Shown here in pieces: positions 24,963-40,000 of a stretch of DNA of 64,000 nt (position 1 is the first letter of the stretch; every line of letters begins with the position of its first letter). Location of the stretch: positions 1 through 64,000 of the forward strand of contig NC_044600.1 in NCBI RefSeq assembly GCF_901933205.1. Reading direction: 5' to 3'. The notes under the pieces were generated by a model, which had not been told where the DNA came from, did not search any database, and saw only the letters and a list, made by a program, of their open reading frames with translations. The translations under genes were made by a program, and so were the position numbers. This DNA is from Camarhynchus parvulus. Taxonomy: Eukaryota; Chordata; Aves; Passeriformes; Thraupidae.

Positions 24963-27900
24963 TCCATGCGGGAAGAAGAAGGACAGAAACTGAGTCATTG
25001 CTATCAAGTCCCTGCTACTGGTATCCTGGAAAGAGGTGCCATGGCTTGCCCTATCTGTGAAAGTGTGTTCATCAGGAGTTCCTCATCTTTCAAAATACAG
25101 AATAAAGAAATCAAATTGTGTGGGGGAAGAAGCTGCAACAGCTGAACTTTCCAGCATAAGCTCAAAGGGATTACTCATGTTCCCAGGCATGAACACAGAT
25201 TTCTAGCTGGAATTCTTGGACTGGGCAGAAAGGGACTTAGCAGAGTTGGTGCAAGAACTGCCTGTAAGGATAGTTTTGCTCTTGGTGACTTGCTTTTTGA
25301 GTCATGACTGTGAGCTCCCTCTGACAACTACTTGCATCTGCAGCAAGCAAGCAAAGCCACTTGGTCATAACACGATCAACCAGGAACGTTTTTGATTTAT
25401 TTATTTTCTTGTTCTGAATGTTAAAAATGAGTAAATACACGAGAAAGAATGCTAAAATGAAAGAAGGCTAAGGTTTGTAGCACTGTAAAGTAAAAAAAGA
25501 AAAAGCAATATGGGCCAGATCCACAGTAGCTGTTGCTCTGTCAGTGACACAGAAATTCTGGGTAAGAGCTGAGTGCTTTGTAGTGAGATGGATGTTCCTA
25601 AGAAGTCAAGGGAATGAGCAGGTGATAATTTCTCTGAGAAAGTTATAATCACCTTTAACCACACTTGTAAAATTCTTTGTGATATATGGGTAAAACATCT
25701 CAATAGTGCAGAGTTTTTTATTGTTACAGTGATTTAATATCAATAAATTGGGGTGGACCTGTATCAAGGGTTCTATTTGGGATTTACGGTGCACTTCTGA
25801 AGTGCTCAAATATCCCCTCCTGCCTTACTTTATATCCCAAATTGGTCTTGAGTGCACAACCTGGATTTCTCTAAGATGGAACTGTGTGTCCAATCCACCA
25901 AACCAGACTAGAGTGAGTTTGAAGTGAAAAATGTACAGTGTGGAGAGTCAGACTGACCCTTTACCTGCACAGATCCACTCCTGCTGTAGTGTGTGCTGTT
26001 GTATCTAAGTGGCTTACACATCTTCAAGTACACTGGGAGAGCTGGATTTTTTCTGCTATACTAATTTTCTATTCTTCAAGTTGTATCCCTTTTTAACATT
26101 AAGATAATGTCTTAATGCCATAGGCCTTCTAATCTCAAATCCACTGATTTTATGACTGGGCTTGCAGAGGCAAATCAGGATAGCCTGTCCATGCACAGCA
26201 GCACTGCTGGCAGGGACTGCCTTCCCATCAGGAAGTACAGGAGGCAAGTCTTCCTACCCCTTGTTACAAAATATTTGAGTGACACTTATTTTTATGAATT
26301 TTATGTTTCCTGAACCAAAATTTTGTTCTGTGGAAGCTGGTGATAGAAAACACAATAGATTTTCCATTGTTTAAACGAAGGGACTTCTATTCCAAGAATG
26401 AATTTGTGTGTTAAAATATAGAACAGAAGTTGCAACATATGAACTAAAATAATTCTGTCAGTCACAGAACCTTCAATTTTAACTAACCATTGAAGGTATA
26501 GCCCCCCTTCAATTGCACAGAGCCCCTTAGCAATATATGGCTGGAGATCCATCCACTCATGCATCATTAACTAAGTCGATTATAAAATGAGAAAACGTAT
26601 TTACAGAGTCTCTTGCCTGCTCTAATCAGAAAAATAAAGCCAAACTATAAATCCCAGGGGCATTGCAATACAACCTCTGTCATCATCATAAACCAGTTAA
26701 TGACAGACCAGTTTAATCCCATCAGACATGGCCTTGTTTTACTATGGTCCTCATGTTACAAGCTGCAAGGCTACATGCACTACTTTTCAAATGGATTCCT
26801 CCTTTTATTGTACCAATTGCATACCAGGATAGGATCACTGAAATAAATGGAAATACAATAGTACAGAAATACAATTTATGGCAAAGCAGACTCCAGAGAC
26901 CTTATTTTACTCTCTTTGTCTCAATGTAACACATTGCCTGGAAGAGAGCCATGTTCAAATATGAACATGTTGCACTGCTGTTTTCTTCTTCTCTCTTTCC
27001 TTCATGGAACTGCAGGGTGAGACTGAAATAAGTAGATAAGCCTACGCACTTATGAACGTACATTTATCTTCCTGGATCTTACCATAGGAAATTCTAAACA
27101 AAGGAAATATCCACCAACAATACCGTTGCTTACAGCATTTTTTATTTTAGCTTAGTAATGCCTTTGGGAAACAGACCTACATGTTTCTGGACTTCACAGT
27201 TTGTCAGAGACCAAATTTCCCACTGCAAAATCTTTGGCTAACCCTTAAAACCCAGTTTCCTAATTAACCATTTCTCTTCCTTTGCATGCAGCTACTTTTT
27301 CCTTGTGTAACTCCTCCTCTAACTGGATTGTCTTTCTACTGCGAATATATCTTGTTACAAAACTGATGCTTTTGCTATATTCTGCACATGTTCTGTTTAA
27401 AGACTGGCAATATTTCAAGCCACAATTTAATTATTTCTGTGGACTTATACAAGTGTAATTCTATAAAAGCATATGGGAATGCCATCTATTTACATAAGTA
27501 CTGAGTATTATCTAGCAAATAAAAGGGATGAATAATTAGGGGTTCACTATTTATGTCCGCAGCATAAGAATAGGCAGGAAAAAAGGCACAAAGTACTTAA
27601 AGGCTGACTCCCTCAAAGGTTCTGTCCATATCGAGTCATATTGAGAAAGTAAATACAATTTCTAGAATGCACTTTTTTTCAGTTTGTTTCTGAATGAGAT
27701 GTAGACATTTCATGTGCACATTAGCAACAGTTTCAATATCAGTAGTTAGTTAATCCCCCCCAAAATCCACAAAAATTAAGAAACCTATATCAAAACACTG
27801 CTAAAGTGAGAGTGCCTGGGATATAAAAGTTAGTTACACATTTATAGCCATTTTAAAGCTCCCACTCTTGTTCCCATAAAAATTGTTTTGTTCTATTTTA

Positions 27901-30450
27901 CATGGGCTGCCTGTTGACATTCCTGTGCTTCTGCTGAGAATATTACAATTAAAGAATAACCCAAAGGTACACACAGCTACAGCACTAACACGTTTCAATC
28001 AGTGTTACTTTAAAAATGTAATATGGGTTTTAATCAGCATTTAGTTGTTGGCTCTGCCACAGATGGTCCCCTCAGTGCAAGGTGAACCGTGACGTGGAAT
28101 TTCCATGCACGGAACACAATATTGAATTTTTAGTACATCTGTACTGGTTCTGTAATTTTTCCTACCATGAAGACTCCTCATCACTCTCAGTAACCTGTGT
28201 AACAGCTACAGGCTCCAGACCCCTGAAAAGCTCAGAGGAGTAGCCTGTCTGTACTTAGTCATTAGTTACTGCCTTCACTTAACATAACAAAGCAGCTCAG
28301 GAAAATAGTGTCTACCAAATTAGGGATTAGCCAGCAAATTGCTGGTTCCCTTATTAAAAGGAGCAAAACATTTCAGGAAAACCAATTTATCTATACTTTT
28401 AATAGGTGGTACCTCTAGAACAACGTTCGGGTTTTATCTTTAGAACATCAATCAGCTCTGATGAGCCAAAACTGGCTTGTATCACACAGACACAGATACA
28501 GAATCATCATGCTAATGCCTCCTTTTAATATTTGAGACATTTTGCCAAAATTTAAAACATCATTGCTTGACAGCTTGGACTGATCTGAGCTGTGGAACAC
28601 TTGAACCCTTTGCGCCCTCCTCAGAAGATGCAGCTTGCAGCAGCAGTGCTTGTGCAGCCATGACCTGTGTATTTTCAAGCGTGAGATTGAGAGGAAAGTT
28701 GTATTGACCCCACAAAACGATGAGTTTTCAGCTGAGTTGTCTCCCTGGACTGTTCATTGTGTCTTTACCAAGGATGAGGCAACAGATAGCAGCGACACCA
28801 TTGGAGGCTGCGCCGCAGCAGCTGCTGTCACACATTCTGTTATGCAAAAGAAGTGTGAGGGAACTCGAGGCAGTTTGTCCTCATAACTACGTCAAAGTGT
28901 GCAGAGCAGTTTTATTGAGCATTACCCCTGCTGCACAGAAGCACTCTCTCACTCCCACTGGATTGAGAATAAATTTGGATTTCCTGCTCCCCAGGACTAA
29001 CCCAGTGCCTTGCTGTAGGCAGATCTGCACAGCAGGGAAAGCTGTACAGACTTCACTGCAAACACTCAGGTAATAAACATTAAAAGCCCTGCAAAAATAA
29101 AACAAGCAATTTAAGACTTAAATTATATTTCTCTTACAAGTTCAAGGCTATCATTATCTGATTTCCAAATATATACCCAATTCCAAATTTTATAAGCAAG
29201 CAACAGTTTATGTCAAGCCTCTTATGCTCCACCCCAAAATCCAATAACTGTTTGAAAGTGAAGACAAATGTCCCTTAGGTGGTAAGTTTATAAGGGACCA
29301 CAAAGCAATCTTTGGACAACTACCATAATAGACCTGCCTAGAGAAAATTCTTGAAGCATCAAAGATGCCATTAACTAGGCTGGATGTTCTTTGTGCAACA
29401 GCAAAGGTTACTAGAACTCTGTATCCTCAGCAATTTTGTCTGACAGCCTGGTGCCCAGGCAGGGAGCTGATGTTCATCTCTCCCTGCAGGACTTCACAAT
29501 CACATGTCTTTGATTTTATTAACATTCCAGTCTGTATATTTGTTCCTGGTACACTGATTTCCAGAAAACTTCTGTTTATTATTTTTATTTCTGAGTGGAA
29601 AGATTTTTTTGTCCCTGGCAACCAGCCACTGCTGGCTTTGCTGGGGCTGTTCGGCTCAGTTTTCATCTATAACATGTACACTGATACACGGGGTTTTATA
29701 ACTCCAGGTTAAGGTTTGCCAAAGAAAACATGAAGAGTGTGCTGCTTCATCCTCTAAATGGAAATACTTTAAAATACAATAGCAATTAAAATTCGGTTTT
29801 CAAGTAACTGTAAAAACCACTAGATGGCATTAGATGAAGGGCTTTTAAAAGAACTGGGTGAAATTTGTATTTAAAATATTTAAGCATCCACAGACAGAGT
29901 AGTAATTGCAGACTTCACCAACGCAAAAGGAATTGAGTGTTTTGAAGCCAAGCTTCATCCCACTAATACGACGTACCAACCCTTTCCTATGGGAACACAA
30001 CCGCTGGACACTCGCAGCCAAGAGGGCAGAGAGAAGCAATATGATTTCTTGACATTTAGAGTGCCATTTCAATCTAATCTATTTTTGGTTCTACCTTTGC
30101 CTCTAGTAGGACATGCGTACACTTCCAGTGCCGAACGGCAGCCAGCCTTGCACAGCACCACTGGCAGCAAGCAGCTTCCCTGTCCAGTGTTGTCGTAGGC
30201 GTAATAGGGAAACAGATGCAGCAGGGAGGACTTTCTGTGCTCTAAACTTTTATTTCTCATGTAAGTAAAGCTGCAGTAGACTCCATGCAAAGCCGATCAA
30301 GGTATAGCTTCTCGCCCAAAGCAGTCTGGTGCGCCAGAGGCAGCTGCCCTCACGCAGAGCCCCTGCCTGCGCGTGGCGAAACACGGCTGCAGCCTGAGGG
30401 TGAAGGGAAAGAGAAAAAAAAAAAACACGGTAAGAGAAAAAGGGGCAGGG
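24963..30450. other. BRS3 3'UTR and BRS3-HTATSF1 intergenic DNA
   Basis: Mostly AT-rich, without a supported gene, repeat family or RNA gene. Open frames of up to about 115 codons (for example near 28.7 and 29.4 kb) have no recognisable motif. GC content rises from about 30.3 kb into the HTATSF1 promoter. Confidence 0.6.
25101..25106 (+). terminator. Candidate BRS3 polyadenylation signal
   Basis: AATAAA lies about 140 bases after the BRS3 stop codon. It is the first canonical signal; use is inferred. Confidence 0.5.
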
Positions 30451-30469
30451 CCGATGTGGTAACCGCCCC

Positions 30470-31080
30470 CGTCCCACGACGGACGCACAGACCCCGAGGC
30501 CCGGCCCTGCCTCCGCCCTACCCAGGAAGGACTTCCCTCTCCGCTTCCCATTGGCTCCGTCGCTCCCCGCATGACCCAACACCGCTCGTTTCATTGGCTA
30601 CAGCTCGGGGTAAAGGGGCGGGGCGGGCGGAAGGTACGGCAGCGGGTGGGGTATTTCCGGTTTTGTGCGCGCGCCAGGGCCCGGGACGGTCGCGGCGGCC
30701 GCGTGAGGTGCGGGGTTGTCCGCGCGCGCTCCCGCCACCGAGAGGGGCGGGGCGGGGCGGGCGTGACTGCCTCAGACAGCGGCGGAAGGAGCGCTGGTGT
30801 CCGAGGCCCAGTGAACGGGGTAGCATGAGCGGGGAGGATGGAAACGAGGAATTCTACCGGCAGCTGGAGCTCCAGCAGCAGTACGAGGCCAAGCCAGCCG
30901 AGGGCGAAGGCGAGGGCGAGTCCGACCCCTTTACCTACGTGGACCCGGCGGACGGGGCTGCCTACGAGTGGGACTTGGAAAAGAAGGCCTGGTTCCCCAA
31001 GGTAGGTACGGGGGAGCCCCGAGGAAGGGGGAGAAGAAGGAGTGGTTGATACCGGATCTCGTCGGTGCGCAGGTGTCCGC
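30470..31080. promoter_or_regulatory. CpG-island promoter of HTATSF1
   Basis: This is the only clearly CpG-rich stretch in the window. It contains inverted CCAAT boxes (ATTGG at 30550-30554 and 30593-30597), GC boxes (GGGGCGGGGC from 30615 and again from about 30744), an ETS-type TTCCGG near 30655 and a GCGCGC motif just after it, with no TATA box in front of the coding start at 30825. The arrangement fits a housekeeping promoter with dispersed start sites. No gene on the opposite strand was recognised. Confidence 0.85.
30825..31001 (+). CDS. HTATSF1: HTATSF1 exon 1
   Basis: 59 codons, phase 0, donor gtaggt at 31002. Glu-rich (EGEGEGES), followed by DPFTYVDPADGAAYEWDLEK and KAWFPK, the conserved N-terminal segment of the family. 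The frame is open for 180 codons upstream because of the GC-rich promoter, so the start is chosen by similarity. Confidence 0.94.
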
Positions 31081-34000
31081 ATTCACCCACATCGTGTCTG
31101 CTGCGAGTCTCAGCAGCACCAAACCATACGTTTTTACAGGTAAAACCATGGTGTCGTTTCCGTCCTTGACCGGCTGCGCTGTCGTGAGGAGCTGCACGTT
31201 GGCTATTCGCCTGGGCGGAGAATCTGTAGAGTTGTTCGGGCCTGGGATGAAGTCACGGTTATGTTTGTGCATGTTGATCAGAGGTGCCTGGGGTGTGCTT
31301 AGTTCTCTGTAGCTCACCGCTGTAGTCTCACCACAGTAGCTGTGGTGATCTCTTTGTGGGCAGTGTAGAAATTAATTAGTATGTTACGAAGTCTAGATGT
31401 ATATAGAGTAGTATTATGTCTCTTTTATTGTTATCTGAGGATTATGTCAAATAAGAGATGTGTTTTTCCATCTCCTCCAGTCTTAGAAGCACATTTGAAA
31501 AATAAGTGTATTTGTTTTAGTGGCGTTCCACAGCATGGAAATATGTTACCGTATTTAGTTTTTTAAAATTTTGTTAAATGTTTTAACTATGAAATATGGT
31601 CTTGCTGTAATAACATGGCTCCTCAAGGGGCAAGTGAACATAGATTTAATATGTTGAGCCAATTTATTGATTTGTGAGTGAAATAGTAGTTTTCTTATCC
31701 TATAGCAATGAATGAGGGCAATTACTTAATTTAATATTAAGATGTTTTATGGCATCTACTTGATGGATGTAATGTGCCAATTCTAGTTTGTGACTGTGAA
31801 TTCATTGCAATCCAGAGAATCTGAGTGAGAGTGAAGCCTGTAGTGCCAAGTTTGAATGCGTGTAAACTTAGGAAAGTGTCTGTGGAGCACATGGCTTATG
31901 GAGGGGTAAAAATGTGAAAAATCCAGACTCAGAAAGTGGAGCAGTGGAGAAATGAGTATTTCTGGTTCTCTGTGGGATGCTATATCCAGTAACTACAGTG
32001 CTTTGTAAGAGGGTTCTTCTTGTTTTGCTCCCATATCTTTCCCTTCTTCTTACCTCTCTTTTGAAATGTGTCTCTTCTCAGTAGCATTTGTGCTTCCTAA
32101 GTGCTTTTCTTGTCTGTTCTTTCTTGGAGAGGAGATAGCATTAAGGGTTGGGTAGGTTAAATAGGAGCAGAAAAGTTCATTAGTGGATATGATGTATAAT
32201 AGAAGTCCATGACCCACAGTGCTGCACAAAGATTCTTTACCCAGCTGGATGCCATAGAGTTTTTCTGATGATTACTAACAGAAATTTTTATCTAGATAAA
32301 CTGAGGAGACTGTTGTAACCAGAAGCTGTACTTCTTTCTCCTTGGTCAGTAATGAAATTTTTAATCTGTTTCTTGACAGAAGATACTCTGACTGGTCTAA
32401 GTAATTTTTATCTATAGACTGGGATTGCACTGCTGCTCTGCTTTGGGAATACAGTGTCTGCTGAACTTCCACTAAGGCAAATTTCAAAGCAGTGCAAAAA
32501 GTGAATGATATTATCTGCCAGCATTCCCTAGAAAAATTTGGAGACAGTAAATTATTTAATAGAAGTAATTGCAACCTTGTTTATTATTTAATTATTTTAA
32601 TTTCAGTAGTACTGTATAGATGAATGCCAACTTTTTTAGTGCTTCACAGACATAGCACAAAATAACATGTGAAATTCATCTGCTGCTTGCATCACTTGCT
32701 GTGAAAATACAGACATTGGCTGTCATCTGCAAGCACAAGGTATCTGTTCTTCATTTGGTTATTCCTTTCCATTTCAGTGGCACCAGCAGTTAATTACACG
32801 CTCACATGTTCTGTAGTATTGTATTTCTTTTTCTATAAGCCTAATCATCCTAAACTGCGTGACTGTGTGTGTGTGTAGGTAGGACTGATCTCTGTGATGT
32901 GCTCCACCAGAACTGGATTGAAGTCCCCAGTAAGTAGTTCTGTGACTACTTGTTTCTAGTGCTGTCAGGTATGACAGGAGTTCCAATAAAAGCCTGTATA
33001 TGTGTATAAACTGCTTGTAAAAAAGACATTTTAAGGTGAAGTAGTGGTAATGGCTATATGGTCGGATGATAGTGTTTTATGCAAAAAACATCTTTGTTAC
33101 AGAGTGGCAAAATTTTATAGTCTGTGGTAGATAATTTGCTAAGAGTAAATGAAGGTTTACAGAGAGTGCAGTTCCCCCAGAAGCTGAAAAATAATGCTTT
33201 TGCAGGTTTAATCACTAATTTACGAGTAGGTTCTCTGATGAAAATTAATAATGCTGTTCACCAGCAAGTACAGAAGCTTCTTAATTCTCTGGATCTCATC
33301 AACTGTGGCACTAAGGATTCGCTAAGATGGCTAATGTCAAAGATAATGTACCTGATTTGAGCAGTGTCTTCCTTTTTTCACTAAATGTGGTTGTACTTTG
33401 TCTTGATGCTGTGTTACGTCATACCTGTAAGAGCAGCCATTTGCATTCTTCATTGAGGTGTGCGGCAAATCTTGTTTAGCCTAAGAGTTATTTTGTGTTC
33501 ACCTTTAAAGTTATGGGCCTCCGTGGCATCTTGCATTATTCCTGACAAGCCTGTTACTGTCAATTTTGCATTTCTGATTTGTCATAATGAAATTTTAGAG
33601 CTCAAACATCAAGCTTCAAATTACTATGGAAGATAAGAGATTACATTTTCATCACTGACACTTGAAATTGCTGTCTTATAATAGCTTAATGGCGCATAGT
33701 TTTGTTTCCTTTTGAATACAAATGAAGCAGGTGCAGCAAAGGTCAGAGTCCGATAAGATTTTTCAAAGGTTAAAGCTCAGTTTTGAGAAAAAATATTTCA
33801 GAGTGTGCAACTTCAGAAATTACTTCGTAATGTGGGGATGCTAACAAAAGCAGCTATGATGTATCTCTTTGCCTGGGACTGCCCGTGGCTGGAAGTACTG
33901 TGTATAATTTGTGGGGTTTTTTTCTTTTATTTTGATCCCTAAAGCATAGGCATTGGCCACTCTTATATTTTTTCCAAATATAGTCTCTCTATCTATTTGT

Positions 34001-37000
34001 AGGATATAATGTAAAGCCTATTGCCTTGGAAGCAATGTGTTAACATCCCTAGTTAAGTGTAATGTTTACTGCCTGTCAACACAAATATATGACGTCTCTG
34101 GAAATGATTCCATGAAAAGGCAGATGCCTGCACATGTCAGTCATTCATTATCACATGTGGATAAATTGTTGGCTTAGTATCAGTATCACTTTGACACTTC
34201 ACCACGGCCAGGAGCACTTGATTTCTGTCCTTCAGGCAGATCCAACTCACATGGAAAGGAGAAAGCTTTTTTGAAAAAAAAAAATGGCAGAAATGGCAGT
34301 TTGAAAAATGGCAGAACCTGTGAAGTGTTTGTGTAAAAACTGCATATGCATATGTATGGAATTTGTGTTTTGGTCTAGTTCAGGTAATGCTTGAACTGAT
34401 TGTTCTTGTTGTGTGTATGACTTTGCAAAGATCGTTTTAAAATATTGTTATTTTCTATGTAGCCTGATCAGAAAGTGACCATCACCTAACTAACTTTAAA
34501 ATACAAGCCTGTATTTATACTTCTTTGAAATTTTATATTAATTTTCCTAATTTCTTTTCAGATAACAGAAGATTTCCTGGCAACCTATCATGCCAACTAT
34601 GGTTTCCATGCAGATGAGACAGATACTTCGTCTGCTTCTGGTACAGCCACTGAAAGTAAGCAACCAGTAAGTTCTAAGAAATCGGGAACACAACCATCAG
34701 CCAATGAGACAGGACGAAAACAAACAGATCCAAAACAAAAATTGGAAAAAAGGAAGCTAGAGCCAGGTAAGTGACAAAGCACTTCCCTCTGCATAGGCTA
34801 CGACCTGTATTGTACTGACGGAAAACTGGGAGTTAATCGTTGTTATCTGGTACAGCAAAGATAAGGTTGTACTGGTAATTTGCAGAACGGTTCTAAAATT
34901 GTGTGATGCTTCATAGGTATCCTCCTGAATCTGTATATAAAAGGAAAAAAAGCAAGGCATGTTCAGAACTTCTCTGTGAGCAAGCAAAAATTCTCATAAA
35001 TCTGTTGGAATATGAATATTTATGCTCCTGTGTTTAATGTATTACCATGACTGAATTAGATTCTTGTGTTTAGGGTGGTTTCACGTTGAAGAAGATAGGA
35101 ACACAAATGTTTATGTGACAGGTAAGAGTGTTTATTTATATACTTTGAGCTAAAGATGGTAAAAGAGGCTCATATATGTCTCTAATATTATCTATTCAAT
35201 CTGTCACTTGCAAGCTGCTTAATATTATATTCATGGCTGAGTAATGTCTTTGTGACCTTTAAATTGCAGATATGGGAAAGAAGTAGAATGGACAGATTTC
35301 ATGCTTTTATCTGTTAAATGGGGTATTCTCTGAGCTGTGTCAGCCAAGTCACTAATTTATTCTTCTATAGGAAAAACAGTTTCTGCAGGCTTTTAAGGGA
35401 TAGGATAATGACAAGTTTATGATGAGACAGCGGATCAACTATATGCATCACTTAATCTATAATTTTTATTTGCTCTAATAAATAATTATTAGGTAAGAAG
35501 GAATAAACAGTAAAAAATATTGGGAAGAGAATGAGAAAGTAATGTGCAAGCTCAAATGAAATTATCTGTGCACTTATTTATTACGATGTTTTTCTACTTC
35601 TTTTGGATGGTGGGGTGCTTTCTTTAGATGCATATACTTAGGTACACTTGGTGGTTGTGAGCAGTCACAGGAGTGCACATACTTGCATTTTCACAGTCAT
35701 TTTCAAAAAGATTCAAAAATCTTCTTGCAGGCCAAACTAGCATGGGACATGCACATAATTTTCTCATCGGTTTTGTTTTTTTCTTATCCTCAATTCAGAG
35801 TTCAGTTCTTAAAATCTTTATACATTATCAGCCACTCTTTTTATTGAGTTTGTGAGTGAAGAAAACAGTTGTCTGTTTATAGGTTGTATTCTTATGGGGA
35901 TTTTTTTGTCTCTGATACCTAGAAGTGCAGTGGGACTTGAAGCTTGGGCAGGAGAGTTACATTTGCAGAAGTCTTTGTGTCTGCTGCAGTGTGGATGATG
36001 TGTGACAAGAAATCTCTAGGTGTGCATATTAGGGAGCACAGAGATTTTTCTGTGCATTACACCTATTATAAAGTACAAGGATTTTCAGAATACTAGTATG
36101 AAGTAATGCTTAGAAGGTAAGGCCCAAGGGCAGTGGTTTCTTGCAGTGTATGTAAATTGTTGTCCTTTTTGATATCTTTAGTTTAAATAAATGCTACGGG
36201 AAGATATGTTCTAATGAGGCTTTTTTAAAAATAGACCATACTTAAGCCTTCTGTTTGAATTTATTTTGCAGGTTTACCTCCAGACATTACGAAAGATGAA
36301 TTTGTACAAGTCATGTCAAAATGTGGTATTATCATGCGAGATCCTCAGACAGAAGAACACAAGATCAAACTGTACAAAGATAAGGAAGGAAATCTTAAAG
36401 GAGATGGCCTCTGTTGTTATCTGAAGGTCAGGGTGCACTGAAATGAAGTTTTCCATCACGCTGAAGGCACATATGGCCATTATTTCAGAATCACATTCAG
36501 AAGACTCTTGAAAATCTAAAGCACAGTTTGGAATATAGGTGTCTGGTTTAAAGATTTACACAGAAATGCCCACTTAGCTGATTTGTTTCCTCTTACCCAA
36601 CCTCATCCTCGGCCTGGAAATGGCTATAATACCTGCTGAACATGTCTCTACATGCTCCTGTCTTGGGTGCCAGAGATGATGGACTGAAATGGGAGGATTT
36701 TCACCTTTTACTTTGAAAATATGCCACTGTGTAACCAAAAATAGAGAAATAGTTAGCCAGGAAGAACCATACTGTAGTCCTGTATTTACAACTTGTAATT
36801 GAGAACTGGCTTGGTTCAGAACTGTGCTTTCATTCTTTATTAAGCCTCAAAAGTTTAGGCCACAGTACTATTTCCTTATGTGTTGCACTTGTGAATAATT
36901 TGGAAAGTTGGTGATTGCAAGTGCAGCCGGCTTTAGTTCTGCAAGAAGCACAATGCAGTACTAAATCAAATGGCTTGTAGCCTGTGCTATTTTTGCAATT

Positions 37001-40000
37001 GTAGTAGTTAGGACCATGGAGTGCACAATCATAAATGCTGTCTTCATGCTAAAGGACTTTTAGGAAAACATTAAAAATTACTTAAGAGTCTCAACATCTG
37101 CTGTTCTTGGAAAAGTGATACAAGTTTTATAGGAAATCAATTCCCTAAAACCTTTTTATTCTTGCTTTTAAGTTCATCAGCTTGCTTAGATATTGCGGAT
37201 TCATGTCTATGATGTATTTGAATGAAATATGCAGCTGTTTTTGGAAGTATTAATCAATTACAACAGGAGTGAAGAAATACTGGGTTTTGATCAAGAAAAC
37301 AGTGCCAGCCAGCTGTGTGTCAGAAGACAGCATTATGGTTTTCAGTGACAGGGACTTGATTCTTAGCACAGTATACTTAATGACATCTTACTGGAATACA
37401 GTTTGATTTTGCCATGTGCTTTAAAGTTTGTACTGTGCTTTATCTTCAAATAGAGAGAATCAGTTCAACTTGCTTTGAGGCTTCTGGATGAAGCAGAAAT
37501 CCGAGGCTATAAATTGCATGTGGAAGTTGCAAAGTTCCAACTGAAGGGGGAGTATGATGCAAGCAAAAAGAAGAAGAAATGTAAAGACTACAAGAAGAAG
37601 TTGTCACAGCAGCAGAAGTTTGTATTTTTTATTTCAGTAAAATATTGCTTGACTTCTAAGTGCTATTAGTAAAGAGATGCTTTCTTTCAAATACAGTGCT
37701 AAGTTTTGCAAAGGTTAAAGTCTTGTCTGACAGTGAAATAGCTTAACTATTGCATGTTTGAAGGGGGCTAACTCCTAAATTAAGTGTTTATAAGATGAAC
37801 TTCTTGGCAATTCACACATTAAATACACAGGTAGCAATGATGCCTTCAGATGTAGAAGAAAATACCACAGTTCTGGGGAAGTAAGACTCTCTTCCTCTTC
37901 AGTGGATGAGAGTGTGCAAGTCCTGCCACAATATCTGGGCTTACTGTTGGAAGGTCATAACACTCTGGCTGCTCACATATATTTAGTGCCATACTGCAGT
38001 AGTTGCAAAGGGCAAGAAATGCCTGCTGTTAGGAGCAAATACTAAATTATCTCTGTAGGTTTCCCCAGACGTCTCTCTCTGTTATAAAATATACTGGGTT
38101 TTGAGTTGTACCTTGATTCATTTTGTCTCTTAAAAATTGTTCTGCCTTTTGGAACCAAGAAGATGCAGATTAAAGAAGAAAAAACTTTGAATATTTTTGG
38201 TATTTCAATGAAAGCGGCATTCACTAAGCATTGTAAATAGTAATGCAGAAATAGTTAAGGGGAGCAAGGCTGCTTGATATCTTATCAATTAAAGCCAGAA
38301 ATATATCTGCCCGAAAAATACACTGATGATTCTTGCTGTAAGAAGTCTCCAGTGTGTAGGCAGGTGTATGAAAATTATGAATTTGCATTTGACAGCAATT
38401 TGTGTGAATAAAAGGACTGTGTTCCTTTTGAGTTGAATTTACCGGTATAACTACTCTCATTGGAAATCCAAGTTTTCTTCAGCTAAAGTAGCAGGTACAA
38501 GAAGAAATTTAAGATTTCCCCGCCCCAGTGTATGATCTTGAGATTTAAAAGTGTAAGTAAATGTGTGGGGGTTTTTGTAATAGGATATGAACTAGGCATT
38601 TCTACAAGAAGTAAGATTTGCTGTGAGAAGGCAAAGTCCTAGAACAGATGTTCTGGGTTATGTGACTGGCTTGTGTTAGTGGCTCTATACCGGGGAACAA
38701 AAGACATCTTCTGGTAATACCAGTGTAAGAGTTGATGTGTTCTTACACGTTCTTTTAAATAAAAGCAGTTAGATTTTACCTAGGGGAATAGCAGATCTCC
38801 TTTTTTTCCAGAATAAGTTAGAAAAAATGATAAAATACTGAGATTTTAATTGCACTTGAAAACAGCTGGTTCCTTTATCTGAGTTGATATTAGGAAGGAA
38901 TTAATACTTCATAAATATTTTCTCAGTGTTTTAAAAAATACTTTACTTTCAAAAATTATTTGTATTCCGTCTGTGAGCCTTTAAGTACCTTAAAACCTCA
39001 TATGCTTTGTAGCATTAGTAAACCTGGGTAATTACTGTATTTTTTAGAAGAATAACATAAATCTTTGTGTCACAATATATGTTAAGATAGCGCAAGAAAT
39101 GTGGAATTAATGATTTTTTTTTTTCAACAAATACTTGTAGAAACTGAAGAGAGCCGCAACAATATCTTCTTACTGTTGCTTCATTTCATTAGACAGCTGG
39201 ATTGGAGGCCGGAGAAGAAAGATGGGGCAACTCGAATGCGGCATGAACGCATCGTTATTATCAGGAATATGTTTCACCCCAAGGACTTTGAGGTAGGAAG
39301 ATGCAGTTTGCTTCTGTAGATTGTGCTGTTAGAAGTTAACGTCTCGGCTTTCTGCCATACAAATTGTAGCAAAATTCTAAGCGGATGAAAACAAAATTAA
39401 GCAAAGTTAAATTGCTGTTTGGGAAGGATGTTCTCCTGTGCCAAACATCTGCTTTAAATTCATTCATCTCTCTCCAAAAGCAAGGAGAAAATGTTGATAA
39501 GAATGTATTTTTCAAGTCGGGGTTTTTCACTGTCTGAAAAACCTATATGTCTGACAATACTCTTTTCTGGGATGGAAAGAGGAGTAAACAACAGTAATAG
39601 TTAGAATGGAGAAATGAGCACAGAATAGCTTTATTTACAAGTAGTATTTATTAAATGCAAATGAGAGCTGTCTGCCAACTCCTAAGTAGCTTTGAAAATG
39701 TAGCATAATAGCACTTAATTTATGGACTTTTAACAGATTGACACATGTACCACTGCTGATGGATCTAAAATAGAGCTGAGGGAAGTGAATGCTTGTCTTT
39801 AATTAAAGCTGTGTAATTGCTTTGTAGGAGGACCCTCTAGTGCTAAATGAGATAAGAGAAGATCTGCGGACCGAGTGTGAAAAGTTTGGTCAAGTGAAGA
39901 AGGTTCTCATATTTGATGTAGGTATTTTTATATGTTGCGTTGGCAGAATTGATGTAATGTGCAAAGGTGCAAAACTTTTAGGATGCTGTAAATATGAGTC

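Noticed and set aside
30591..31082. Minus-strand frames of up to 163 codons at the HTATSF1 promoter
   Set aside because: High GC content of the CpG island removes stop codons by chance; no motifs, and they overlap exon 1.
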